64,000 nucleotides of DNA from Hyphomicrobium_A sp963782555 (GTDB taxonomy: Bacteria; Pseudomonadota; Alphaproteobacteria; Rhizobiales; Hyphomicrobiaceae): assembly GCA_963782555.1 (NCBI GenBank), contig CAWAKB010000004.1, forward strand, positions 496,001 to 560,000. Reading direction: 5' to 3'. Made by a program: the position numbers and the translations under genes. Below are positions 8,197-17,036 of this stretch, one piece after another. The notes beneath the pieces are model-generated. The model ran no database searches. It worked only from the letters and a program-made list of their open reading frames with translations, and was not told the origin of the DNA. The number at the start of each line of letters is the position of its first letter. The stretch's first letter is position 1.

Positions 8197-9234
8197 ATGA
8201 CGAACCGCACGACACCGGAAGTTTTCGGAAACATCGCCGATCAGCTCGTGACGCTCGAGGCCCGCGTGCCCGCCATGCGCCAGGACGTCATGAAGCCGCT
8301 GCTCGATGCCGCGCGCGCCCTCGCCAGCGGCAAGCCGGTGACGCTCGCTGCCGCAGAAGGGCTGATCAAGAACGTTGACCGCGGCGACACCGTCCTGGTG
8401 CTGTCGGGCGCGGGAACGAACGAGACGCTTCCCTTCGGCGAAACCGACGGTCCTGCCGGCGCAGCCGTGGTGGCCCGCGCCCTCTACAGGGGGCTCGGGG
8501 CGATCCCCGTCTTCGTCGCAGCGTCGAACGAGGCCATCCCCATTGTCGCTGCCGCCAAGGCGGCGGGGCTCAACGTGAAAGCGTCCTTCGAGAACGTCCG
8601 CGATTGGCACACCGGTGCTGGCCTCGCATCCGCGCCGACGCTCCAAGCCGAGGTCGCGGCCTGGGCCGCCAGGCTCTTCGACGAATTGAATCCCAAGGCT
8701 GTTCTGTCGACGGAGTGCGTCGGCGTGGCGAAGGACGGCTATCTGCACGTCGCGACGGGGCTTGCCTTGAACGGTCCTCAATCGCGGTTCACGGGCGCGA
8801 TCGATCTGAGCCCTGTCTTCTTCGAGGCGAACAAACGCGGCGTATTTTCCATCGGCGTCGGCGATTGGGGCAACGAACTGGGCTTTGGCAGCATTTGGGA
8901 GGCCGTCGCCCGCCATGTCGACAACGGCGAGACGATGGCCACGACGACGAAGGCAGACGTCGTGGTTCCCGCCGCAACCTCGAATTGGGGCTGCTACGGC
9001 ATCGAGGCGTGTGTTGCCTATCTGCTTCGCAATCCCGACCTCATGCACACGCCGGAGGAGGACGAGCGCATCGTGCGTGCCAGCATCGCGGCGGGCGCGC
9101 TCGAAGCGGTCTATTGCACGCCCACGTTCGCCGTCGACGGCCTTGAAGGCGAAGCCGGCATCGCCGTGGTTCAACTGCTCGGCAGCATCCTGCGGCAGAA
9201 GCTGCAAGACGTAGACCTGAGCATGACGCACTGA
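8197..9234 (+). CDS. DUF4392 (glutamate cyclase-like) protein
   Basis: About 345 residues. I placed the start at 8197 because AAGG at 8185-8188 is correctly spaced; 8170 and 8191 are in-frame alternatives. The protein has LVLSGAGTNETLPFGETDGPAGAAVVARAL, FENVRDWHTG and GNELGFGSIWEAV, matching the DUF4392 domain found at the C-terminus of mammalian D-glutamate cyclase. The bacterial stand-alone form probably acts on glutamate or a related acid, but this is inference from the family. Monocistronic, between divergent and convergent neighbours. Confidence 0.8.
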   Translation: MTNRTTPEVFGNIADQLVTLEARVPAMRQDVMKPLLDAARALASGKPVTLAAAEGLIKNVDRGDTVLVLSGAGTNETLPFGETDGPAGAAVVARALYRGLGAIPVFVAASNEAIPIVAAAKAAGLNVKASFENVRDWHTGAGLASAPTLQAEVAAWAARLFDELNPKAVLSTECVGVAKDGYLHVATGLALNGPQSRFTGAIDLSPVFFEANKRGVFSIGVGDWGNELGFGSIWEAVARHVDNGETMATTTKADVVVPAATSNWGCYGIEACVAYLLRNPDLMHTPEEDERIVRASIAAGALEAVYCTPTFAVDGLEGEAGIAVVQLLGSILRQKLQDVDLSMTH

Positions 9235-9261
9235 GCGAGCCCTCAGGGCCAGCACCTGGCC

Positions 9262-10173
9262 TCACCGCTGCATCTTGGCGACGAGCGCCATGAGATCCGA
9301 CATCGACAGCACCTCGACGCCCGGCGGCGGCGGCCGGTCGGCCGGCACGAAGAAATCCGGCGCCAGCGGCGTTCCCGGCACGACGCTGTAGCTTTCGAAG
9401 TCCGTCACGCCGCCCAGCTCGTAAAGGAAGCTGTCGTCGATCAGGAACTTGCCGCTGAAGCTCTTTGCCGGCTGCTGGAAGACGAGATGGGCCGCGTCGG
9501 CGACGATCTCGGGCGTGCGGCTCATGCGCACGACGGCCTCGCCCCCCAGCACGTTGCGGATCGCTGCGGTGGCAATGGTCGAGCGCGGCCACAGCGCGTT
9601 GACGGCGATGCCATCGCCTTTCAGCTCCCCGGCGAGCCCCAACACGCACAGGCTCATCCCGTACTTGGCAATCGAGTAGGCGACGTGGCCGGCAAACCAA
9701 TGCGGCTGCAGGTCGAGCGGCGGCGAGAGCACGAGGACGTGCGGGTTCTGAGCCTTGCGCAGGTGCGGCAGGCAGGTCTTGGTGACGAGGAAGGTGCCGC
9801 GTGTGTTGACGTCGAGCATCAGGTCGAAGCGCTTCATGGTCGTGGCTTCGATGGGGCTCAAGGACAGGGCGCTGGCGTTGTTGACGCAGATGTCGATGCC
9901 GCCGAAAGCCTCGACCGTCGCCGCGACCGCGCGCGCGACCTCGTCCTCGGAGCGGATGTCGCAGGCGAGCGCCAACGCGCGCCCGCCCGCCGCCTCGATC
10001 TCGGCTGCCGCCGTCTCGACCGTGCCTTCGAGCTTGGGATTGGGCTCCTGCGTCTTGGCCACGACGGCGACGTTGGCGCCGTCGCGGGCCGCGCGCTTGG
10101 CGATGGCGAGCCCGATGCCGCGGCTCGCACCCGTCACGAACAGCGTCTTGCCCTCGAGGCTTGCCACGCTCAT
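9262..10173 (-). CDS. SDR family oxidoreductase (HSDL2-like)
   Basis: 303 residues. The N-terminal NAD(P) motif TGASRGIG, VNNAS, and the AYSIAKYG catalytic Tyr-Lys are all present, with an extended C-terminus (SYSVVPGTPLAPDFFV...). The long helix-rich insertion and sequence style match HSDL2-like short-chain dehydrogenases, without an SCP2 domain. The start overlaps the stop of the upstream membrane-protein gene by ATGA, so translation is likely coupled. Substrate unknown; lipid or hydroxyacyl metabolism is a reasonable guess. Confidence 0.88.
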   Translation of the reverse strand: MSVASLEGKTLFVTGASRGIGLAIAKRAARDGANVAVVAKTQEPNPKLEGTVETAAAEIEAAGGRALALACDIRSEDEVARAVAATVEAFGGIDICVNNASALSLSPIEATTMKRFDLMLDVNTRGTFLVTKTCLPHLRKAQNPHVLVLSPPLDLQPHWFAGHVAYSIAKYGMSLCVLGLAGELKGDGIAVNALWPRSTIATAAIRNVLGGEAVVRMSRTPEIVADAAHLVFQQPAKSFSGKFLIDDSFLYELGGVTDFESYSVVPGTPLAPDFFVPADRPPPPGVEVLSMSDLMALVAKMQR

Positions 10174-11696
10174 CCCGCCTTCGCTTCCGAGCCCGACGTG
10201 ATCCAGCGCAGGAACCGGAACGGCAGCATGGCGATGCCGAAGAGCTGCAAGATGAGCGAGACGAAGAGCGCCGGCAAACCAGCGACGGGCAGGAACACGA
10301 GAAGGAAGGCCAAGAGCCGCACGCCCTGCGCGGCCCGGTAGCCGAGCAGACCCCGGTATTCCGAGCGCTGCTCTTCCGGCCACAGGCGCTGCCACCAGGT
10401 GCGCGCGACCGGCCAGCCCATCACGCCGGCAACGAGTCCGACGATGTAGGCGATCTGATAGTCGGACGGAATGAAGGGGATGAACCGCCGGTCGAGCTCC
10501 TCCTGGCGCGCCTCGTCGCGCGCGTGCACGTCGACGGCGCCGGTGACGACGTTGCCGGTGATGTTCGACGCGACCGTCGACACCCAATCGCCGACCACGC
10601 CGGTGATGGGTTCCACACTGAAGTCGTCGGGAGCGGCATGGATCATGACACGGCCGTTGCCCTCGCGCGAAACGGTGACGCGAAAGGCGCCGCGGCTGGC
10701 GCCCAACGCGTCGAGGAAGTCGCCGAACGTGGCCCGCTTCAAGGCATCGTCGAGTCCGTCGACGGCGATGCGCTGCCACAGCCAGTTGCGCCCGCCCGGC
10801 TGGCGCGGCACCGGGGCGTGCAGGATCACGAGGTTGACGTCGGCCGCCTCGGCCGCGCGGATCACATCGAGGATCTTGAGGCTCTGCTCGGGTCCGCTGT
10901 CGGGGCGAAAGTGCAAGAGGTTGTCCTCGGTGCGGCCGGTGACCAGCACGGTCTGCCCGCGCACCGAGCGCAGCGCGCCCGCCAGCTCGGCAGGATCGAT
11001 CTTGTCGACGAGGGCTGCTCTCGTGCCGGGCTCCAGTCGCGGCGAGGACGACAGCGCCGCCGGACCTCCCGGCTCGAGCGCGATCGTACGGATGCTGGAG
11101 CGGCTCAGGGGCCGCTCGAGCTGAGCGACCGCCTCCTCGAAGAGACCCGCCTCCTTGAGCGCGACCCGCAAATGTGGGCGCACCTCGGCAAAGAGCGCCC
11201 CGCTCTCGCCAGTGCGCACCAGCGGATAGCTGTCGCTGCCGACCACGACGTGCAGGGCCGCCCCCTCCGGCAGCTCCTTGATGAGCGCGCGCTCGCCGAA
11301 GACGGTGTCCTCGGTCAGATAGAGCGCGAGCTTGGCGTCGCTCGGCGCATCGGGCAGCAGCGTCGGCACGGCACGGGTGAGCTCGTCGGGCGTGCCGGCG
11401 GTGAACACGTCACCGTCGCGGTTGACGAACTTCCAGTGGCCCTCGGGCGTGGCGTGCGCGGCCAACGCCACACTCTTGGCCGTCGCCGGCAGCGCCTTGA
11501 TGTGGGCCGCGGCCCGATCGAGCCCGCCGATCCCGTACTTTGCCGCGCGCGTGGCCGCGGTCCCGCCAGCCTCGCCCGCCTCGCGCGCGAGCCGTGTAAG
11601 CCAGTTAGCCTGCGCAACCGGGGGCGCCGCCGCTACGAGCAGCGCCGCGCACACGCCGCGCAAGACCGCATGGTTGAATTCAAGGACCAATCGCAT
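10170..11696 (-). CDS. Exported/membrane hypothetical protein (508 aa)
   Basis: An N-terminal signal segment (AVLRGVCAALLVAAAPPVAQA) is followed by a large, probably periplasmic domain to about residue 410. Two or three membrane helices near the C-terminus follow (YQIAYIVGLVAGVMGW; LLAFLLVFLPVAGLPALFVSLILQLFGIAMLPF). No catalytic motif is obvious. It is coupled to the SDR gene by a 4-bp ATGA overlap. The family is not recognised. Confidence 0.75.
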   Translation of the reverse strand: MRLVLEFNHAVLRGVCAALLVAAAPPVAQANWLTRLAREAGEAGGTAATRAAKYGIGGLDRAAAHIKALPATAKSVALAAHATPEGHWKFVNRDGDVFTAGTPDELTRAVPTLLPDAPSDAKLALYLTEDTVFGERALIKELPEGAALHVVVGSDSYPLVRTGESGALFAEVRPHLRVALKEAGLFEEAVAQLERPLSRSSIRTIALEPGGPAALSSSPRLEPGTRAALVDKIDPAELAGALRSVRGQTVLVTGRTEDNLLHFRPDSGPEQSLKILDVIRAAEAADVNLVILHAPVPRQPGGRNWLWQRIAVDGLDDALKRATFGDFLDALGASRGAFRVTVSREGNGRVMIHAAPDDFSVEPITGVVGDWVSTVASNITGNVVTGAVDVHARDEARQEELDRRFIPFIPSDYQIAYIVGLVAGVMGWPVARTWWQRLWPEEQRSEYRGLLGYRAAQGVRLLAFLLVFLPVAGLPALFVSLILQLFGIAMLPFRFLRWITSGSEAKAG

Positions 11697-11799
11697 CGAT
11701 AAAGAGCCTACACACTGTTTGGACAGAATTCAGCCCGAGCCGCTAAACAGGTCACGAAAAATCGCACGGGCAACCCCCGGGGCAATCCGAAGGCGCAAG

Positions 11800-12757
11800 A
11801 TGGCCATCGTCAAGGCAACGCCAAGCGCGATTGAAGCCGCAGCAGAGCTGTTGCGCGCCGGCCGCCTCGTTGCTTTCCCCACCGAGACGGTCTACGGGCT
11901 CGGCGGCGACGCCACCAACGGGCACGCCGTTGCCGCCATCTTCGCCGCCAAAGGCCGCCCCAAATTCAACCCGCTGATCGTGCACCTGCCCGACGTGCGG
12001 CAAGTCGCGGCGCATGGACAGCTGACGCCGCTCGCCAAGCGCCTCGCCGACGCCTTCTGGCCCGGAGCACTGACGCTGGTGCTGGCGCGGCAGCCGGGCT
12101 GCAACCTGTCCGATCTGGTCACGGGCGGGCTCGACACCGTGGCGCTGCGCGTCCCCGATCACCCGATCGCGCAGGCGCTGCTCGTAGAGACCCGACGTCC
12201 GCTCGCGGCGCCGTCTGCCAACCGCTCAGGCCGCGTAAGCCCGACGCAGGCCCAGCACGTCGAGGCCGATCTCGGATCCGAGGTCGCTCTCATTCTCGAC
12301 GGTGGGCCCACGGCGCATGGACTTGAAATCGACGGTGCTCGATGCGCGCGGCGAGGCTCCGCTGCTGCTGCGGCCCGGCGCCGTTCCCGCCGAGACGATC
12401 GAGGCGGTGCTCGGCATCAAAATTGTGCGCCGTCCCCACGACAGCGGCCGTCCCAGCGCACCGGGTCAGCTCGAGAGCCACTACGCGCCGCGTGCGCGCG
12501 TGCGGCGCGATGCAACCAAGGTCGAGCCCGGCGAGGCGCTGCTGGCCTTCGGGCCGGACGTGCCGCAAACAGCGGGCCCCGCCATCAACTTGAGCCCGAC
12601 CGGCGATCTCATGGAGGCGGCCGCCAACCTCTTTGCGGCGCTGCGGGCGCTCGACACGACCGGCGTCGACACCATCGCCGCCATGCCGATCCCCGAAGCA
12701 GGGCTGGGCGAGGCCATCAACGACCGATTGCGCCGCGCGGCGGCGCCGCGGGCGTAG
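11800..12757 (+). pseudogene. L-threonylcarbamoyladenylate synthase (Sua5/YrdC/TsaC), frameshifted
   Basis: It makes the threonylcarbamoyl-AMP intermediate for tRNA t6A37. The first 174 residues hold the YrdC fold (RAGRLVAFPTETVYGLGGDATN, KGRPKFNPLIVHL, APSANRSGRVSPTQAQHV). The frame then breaks at an AAA run (12326-12328); removing one A restores GLESTVLDARGEAPLLLRPG and the C-terminal Sua5 domain (SHYAPRARVRRD...) to the stop at 12757. The function is normally essential and both halves are well conserved, so I expect a sequence or assembly error rather than gene death. Good ribosome site GAAGG before 11800. Confidence 0.85.
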
Positions 12758-12779
12758 ACCGTAGTCCAAGGTTTGAATG

Positions 12780-12962
12780 TCAGTCGGCGAGACCGACGAT
12801 GGTCGGAGAGGCCTGTGCCGCGATGGGCAGCCCGTCGACCGGGCCGACGTCGGCGATGGCGGTCTTGCTCGGCACGCCGCGATCCGGCCAAGCGGCCACA
12901 ATGGCGTATGAGGTGAGCAGCGACAGGGTGGCAAGCGCAAAGCTCGCGACGGTCCTTTGCAT
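12780..12962 (-). CDS. Small exported hypothetical protein (60 aa)
   Basis: MQRTVASFALATLSLLTSYAIVAAWPD looks like a signal peptide or anchor, followed by a short hydrophilic/Pro-rich tail. A GGGGGC stretch sits at ribosome-site distance before the start. Convergent with the Sua5 gene. No family recognised; it could be spurious, but the signal sequence and position argue for a gene. Confidence 0.45.
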   Translation of the reverse strand: MQRTVASFALATLSLLTSYAIVAAWPDRGVPSKTAIADVGPVDGLPIAAQASPTIVGLAD

Positions 12963-13121
12963 GGAAGCCCCCGCAGGCGTTCAAGATTAACCGATGACTA
13001 TTAAAGTGAGTCTGCGCTGCCGGAGAATGCCCGCAGGAAGCATTTGACCGATCCCCGTGCTTTTCGGCAACACTGTCGGGGACCAGTGCCCGCAAGCCTG
13101 CCAAGGAGAAGGTGACCCGAT

Positions 13122-14582
13122 TTGGCCCGCCGACCGCCCAGCACCGTGATGCCGCGCAGCGCCGAGACGGCGCTGCCCGACGGCGTCTTGCGGCGGTTTT
13201 GCGAGATCGTGGGACCGGAGCACGCCATCGCCGATCCCGATCTGCAGCTTCCTTACTTGCGCGAATGGCGTGACCTCTATGCCGGCCGCGCGGCCCTGGT
13301 GCTGCGCCCCGCCTCCACCGAGGAGGTGGCAAAAATTCTGGGGACAGCCAACGATGCCAGCGTCGGCGTCGTCCCCCAGGGGGGCAACACCGGCCTCGTC
13401 GGCGGACAGATCCCGTCTGAGAGCGGCACGCAGATTGTGCTGTCGCTGTCGCGGCTCACGCGCGTCCGCGCCATCGATGCGGCGGGCAACGCCATGATCG
13501 TCGAGGCGGGCCTGACACTCGCCGACGCGCACGCCGCAGCCGAGAGCGCGGGGCGCTTGTTCCCCTTGAGCCTGGCCTCGGAGGGCAGCTGCCAGATCGG
13601 CGGCGTACTCTCCACCAACGCCGGCGGTGTCGGCGTGCTCAGCTATGGCACCGCGCGCGCGCTCGTGCTCGGGCTCGAGGTGGTGCTGGCCGACGGGCAG
13701 GTCTGGGACGGTCTCAGGACGCTCAAGAAGGACAACACCGGCTACGACTTGCGCGACTTGTTCGTCGGATCGGAAGGCACGCTCGGCGTCATCACGGCGG
13801 CGGCGCTCAAGCTCTTCCCGCAGCCGGCGGAGAAAGCCACCGCGTTCGTGGCGCTGGCGGACGTCAACGGCGTGGCGGAGCTCTTCCGTCTGGCCGAGGC
13901 GCGCGCGCACACGGGCCTCACTGCCTTCGAGTTCATGAGCGGGCTCGCCATCGATCTCGTCCTGCGCCACGTGCCAGGCACGCGCCTGCCGTTTGCCGAG
14001 GCGGCACTCTGGTATGTGCTGCTCGATATCTCGAGCGGCGAGGCCGACGGCTCGGCAGCGCGCATTCTCGAAGGCCTGCTGCAGGCGGCCGCGGAGAAGC
14101 ACCTTATCGGCGATGCCGTGCTGGCAACGTCGCTGGCGCAGGCGCAAAGCCTGTGGCGGCTGCGCGAGGCGGCCTCGGAAGCGCAAAAGCCGGAAGGCGG
14201 CTCAATCAAGCACGACATATCGGTGCCGGTCGCGCGCATCCCGGAGTTCCTCGAGAAAGCGGCGCCGGTGGTCGAGGCGGTGTGCCCCGGAGCGCGGCCT
14301 GTCGTGTTCGGCCACTTCGGCGACGGCAACGTGCACTACAACATCTCGCAGCCGGCAGGCATGAAGAAGGCCGCCTTCCTCGCGCTGTGGACGCCGATGC
14401 AGGAGGCCGTGCACGACCTCGTCGCCAGGACGGGCGGCTCGATCTCGGCCGAGCACGGCATCGGCCAGATGAAGCGCGCCGCGCTTGCGCGCTTCAAGAG
14501 CCCCGTCGAGATCGCCTTGATGCGCAAGCTCAAGGCCGCGCTCGACCCCAAAGGCATTCTCAATCCCGGGAAGGTGCTTTAG
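13122..14582 (+). CDS. FAD-binding D-2-hydroxyacid dehydrogenase (D2HGDH/GlcD-like)
   Basis: 486 residues of the VAO flavoprotein family. The PCMH FAD-binding domain has VVPQGGNTGLVGGQIP, SEGSCQIGGVLSTNAGGVGVLSYGTARALVLGLEVVL and VGSEGTLGVITAA. The C-terminal domain carries FGHFGDGNVHYN (metal/substrate His) and SAEHGIGQMKR, as in D-2-hydroxyglutarate, D-lactate and glycolate dehydrogenases. The TTG start at 13122 is preferred because AAGGAGAAGG lies just upstream; ATG at 13149 is an alternative. The frame is intact although it lies between frameshifted genes. Confidence 0.9.
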   Translation: MARRPPSTVMPRSAETALPDGVLRRFCEIVGPEHAIADPDLQLPYLREWRDLYAGRAALVLRPASTEEVAKILGTANDASVGVVPQGGNTGLVGGQIPSESGTQIVLSLSRLTRVRAIDAAGNAMIVEAGLTLADAHAAAESAGRLFPLSLASEGSCQIGGVLSTNAGGVGVLSYGTARALVLGLEVVLADGQVWDGLRTLKKDNTGYDLRDLFVGSEGTLGVITAAALKLFPQPAEKATAFVALADVNGVAELFRLAEARAHTGLTAFEFMSGLAIDLVLRHVPGTRLPFAEAALWYVLLDISSGEADGSAARILEGLLQAAAEKHLIGDAVLATSLAQAQSLWRLREAASEAQKPEGGSIKHDISVPVARIPEFLEKAAPVVEAVCPGARPVVFGHFGDGNVHYNISQPAGMKKAAFLALWTPMQEAVHDLVARTGGSISAEHGIGQMKRAALARFKSPVEIALMRKLKAALDPKGILNPGKVL

Positions 14583-14583
14583 C

Positions 14584-15075
14584 TTAGCCGGCCTCGGCGT
14601 AATCGGCGCTGAGTTCGGCGTGCATTTCACCCGGATCGAGCAGGTCGGCCACCGTGCCGAAGGCTTCGATGATCTTGCACTGATCGGCCGCCGACAGATC
14701 CGCAAAGCCCTTGCTGAACGCCCAATCGAACAAGGGCGGCGCATTGAGCAGGACCTGCGCGCCTTTCTCGGTGAGCGTCGTGTGCACGATGCGCCGGTCC
14801 GCAGCGCTGCGGGCCCGCGTCACCAGCCCGCGGCTTTCCAGCTTGTCGAGGATCGTCACCGTGGTGGCGGCACTCAGGTCGGCGTGCTTGGAGAGCGCCG
14901 CCGTCGTCACCATGCCGCGCTCTTTCACGGCATGCAGCACCACGATCTGCGGAATGGTGAGCCCGGTCTCGCGCGCCACCTTCTTGGAGCGCATGTCGAT
15001 CGCGCGCACGATGCGCCGGATCGACTTCATCACTTTCGCCGCGTCGTTCTTGCGCGTGCTGGCGGTGTCGCTCAA
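14584..15075 (-). CDS. MarR family regulator of the NAGGN osmolyte locus
   Basis: 163 residues from a TTG start at 15075, chosen because GGAG lies 7 bases upstream; longer frames would run into the palindrome at 15118-15137. The winged helix-turn-helix shows LTIPQIVVLHAVKERGMVTTAALSKHADLSAATTVTILDKLESRGLVTR and the wing RSAADRRIVHTTLTEKG. It is divergent from asnO; such MarR genes commonly accompany NAGGN or ectoine loci. It probably binds the palindrome in the shared promoter region and controls both directions. Confidence 0.88.
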   Translation of the reverse strand: MSDTASTRKNDAAKVMKSIRRIVRAIDMRSKKVARETGLTIPQIVVLHAVKERGMVTTAALSKHADLSAATTVTILDKLESRGLVTRARSAADRRIVHTTLTEKGAQVLLNAPPLFDWAFSKGFADLSAADQCKIIEAFGTVADLLDPGEMHAELSADYAEAG

Positions 15076-15117
15076 GGCCTGTCTCCATGATTGACGGCGG
15101 CAATGCTTACACCCCAC

Positions 15118-15137
15118 ATCATTTGACCTCAAATGAT
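15118..15137. promoter_or_regulatory. Perfect 20-bp palindrome, likely MarR operator
   Basis: ATCATTTGA-CC-TCAAATGAT is an exact dyad in an AT-rich patch of otherwise GC-rich DNA, between the divergent marR and asnO genes (43 bp from the marR start, 112 bp from the asnO start). Arms of this length and spacing fit a MarR dimer site. Confidence 0.7.
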
Positions 15138-15249
15138 TTTTGCTCTAATGGATACGCCGAGAGACACAGCCCCTCAGTGTTCTCGCTTGGCCCGCGGCTC
15201 CCCTCCCGGCACAAGCCGCTCCGAAACAGCAAGGACCCGACCACTTGGC

Positions 15250-17027
15250 ATGTGTGGAATAGCCGGCGAGATCCGCTTTGACGGAAGCTTTGCCGACACC
15301 GCGGCGGTGTCGCGAATGACGAAGGCGATGGCGCCCCGCGGGCCCGATGGCAGCGGCATCGTCGCGCAAGGGCCGATCGCCTTCGGCCACCGGCGCCTGA
15401 AGATCATCGACCTCACCAACAAGGCCGCCCAACCGATGGTTGACCCGGAGCTGGGCCTCACCATCGTGTTCAACGGCTGCATCTATAACTACCCGGAGCT
15501 GCGCGCCGAGCTGGAGACGAAGGGCTACCGCTTCTTCTCGCACGGCGACACCGAGGTCATCGTCAAGGCCTACCACGCCTGGGGCGAGGCCTGCGTGGAG
15601 CGCTTCCACGGCATGTTCGCGTTCGCGATCGCCGAGCGCGAGACGGGCACGGTGGTGCTGGCGCGCGACCGCTTCGGCATCAAGCCGCTCTATTATGCCG
15701 AGAACGCAAGCATCTTGCGCTTTGCCTCGTCGCTGCCGGCGCTGCTGCAGGCCGGCGGCATCGACACCACGATCGACCGCGAGGCGCTGCACAACTACAT
15801 GAGCTTCCACGCCGTGGTGCCGCCGCCGCGCACGATCCTCAAAGGCGTGCGCAAGCTGCCACCCGCCACCACCCGGCGTCTCGAACCCGACGGCACCGCA
15901 CACGATCGGCGCTACTGGTCGCCCAACTACCAGCGCCAGCCCGGCGACAGCCGCTTGACGCGCAAGGACTGGCGCGACCGCGTTCTGCAGGCGCTGCGCG
16001 AGGCGGTGCGCCGGCGCATGGTCGCCGACGTGCCGGTCGGCGTGCTGCTCTCGGGCGGCGTCGACTCCAGCGTCATCGTCGGGCTTCTCGCCGAGGAGGG
16101 CCAGAAAGGGCTGATGACCTTCTCCATCGGCTTCGAGGAGGCCAACGGCGAGAAGGGCGACGAGTTCATCTATTCCGATCTCCTCGCCAAGACGTTCCAG
16201 ACCGACCACCACAAGATCTTCGTGCCGTCGGCCGATCTCATCAGCGCGCTGCCCGACACCATCCACGCCATGTCGGAGCCGATGGTCTCCTACGACAACA
16301 TCGGCTTCTTCCTGTTGAGCCGCGAGGTGTCGAAGCACATCAAGGTGGTGCAGTCGGGCCAGGGCGCTGACGAGGTGTTCGGCGGCTATCACTGGTATCC
16401 GCCGCTCGCCAGCACCAACGACGTGGTCGTCGGACTATGCCAAGGTCTTCTTCGACCGCAGCCACGACACCTTGAAAAGCCAGCTCGAAGACGCTTGGAT
16501 TGCGCCCAACGACGCCAGCCGCGATCTCGTGGCCGACCATTTGCTACGGCCCGGGGCTGCAACGCCGGTCGACCGGGCGCTTGCGTCTCGATTCGGAGAT
16601 CATGCTCGTCGACGATCCGGTCAAGCGGGTGGACAACATGACGATGGCATGGGGTCTTGAAGCGCGCGTCCCCTTCCTCGACCACGAGCTCGTCGAGCTC
16701 GCCGCCACCATCCCGCCCGACTTCAAGCTCGCCGACAACGGCAAGGGCGTGTTGAAGGATGCCGCCCGCTGCGTGGTGCCGAGCGAGGTCATCGACCGCA
16801 AGAAGGGCTACTTCCCCGTTCCCCAGCTGAAATACATCGAGGGCCCCTATCTGGACCTCGTGCGCGATGCCTTGGGGAGCAAGGCCGCGCGCGAGCGCGG
16901 GCTATTCCGCGCCGACTATCTTAACCGTCTGTTCAACGACCCCACCGCGCATATTACGCCGTTGCGCGGCTCAGAGCTGTGGCAAGCGGCACTGCTGGAA
17001 ATGTGGCTGCAGTCGCATAATATTTAA
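15250..17027 (+). pseudogene. asnO: N-acetylglutaminylglutamine amidotransferase (AsnB-like), two frameshifts
   Basis: It forms the terminal amide of the osmolyte N-acetylglutaminylglutamine amide. The start must be 15250 so that Cys2 (MCGIAGEIRFDG) is the glutaminase nucleophile. The glutaminase domain (RGPDGSG, FNGCIYNYPELR, RDRFGIKPLYY) is followed by the synthetase PP-loop LSGGVDSSV and SGQGADEVFGGYHWYPP. The frame breaks at about 16432 (one extra base before GAC TAT GCC AAG) and at about 16582 (extra T in GCGCTTGCG). With both removed the protein continues through DDPVKRVDNMTMAWGLEARVPFLDHELVELA to MWLQSHNI, giving about 591 residues. The downstream part is well conserved, so error is more likely than decay. 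Confidence 0.88.
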
Positions 17028-17036
17028 GGGTGCATC

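Noticed and set aside
10161..11702. Long plus-strand open frame opposite the 508-aa membrane protein gene
   Set aside because: Antisense frames this long are common in GC-rich DNA; the composition is Arg/Gly/Ala-rich with no domain, and the minus-strand gene has a signal peptide, membrane helices and an ATGA coupling.
15133..15249. In-frame extension of asnO upstream of 15250
   Set aside because: The glutaminase nucleophile must be Cys2 after the initiator Met; an extension would bury it.
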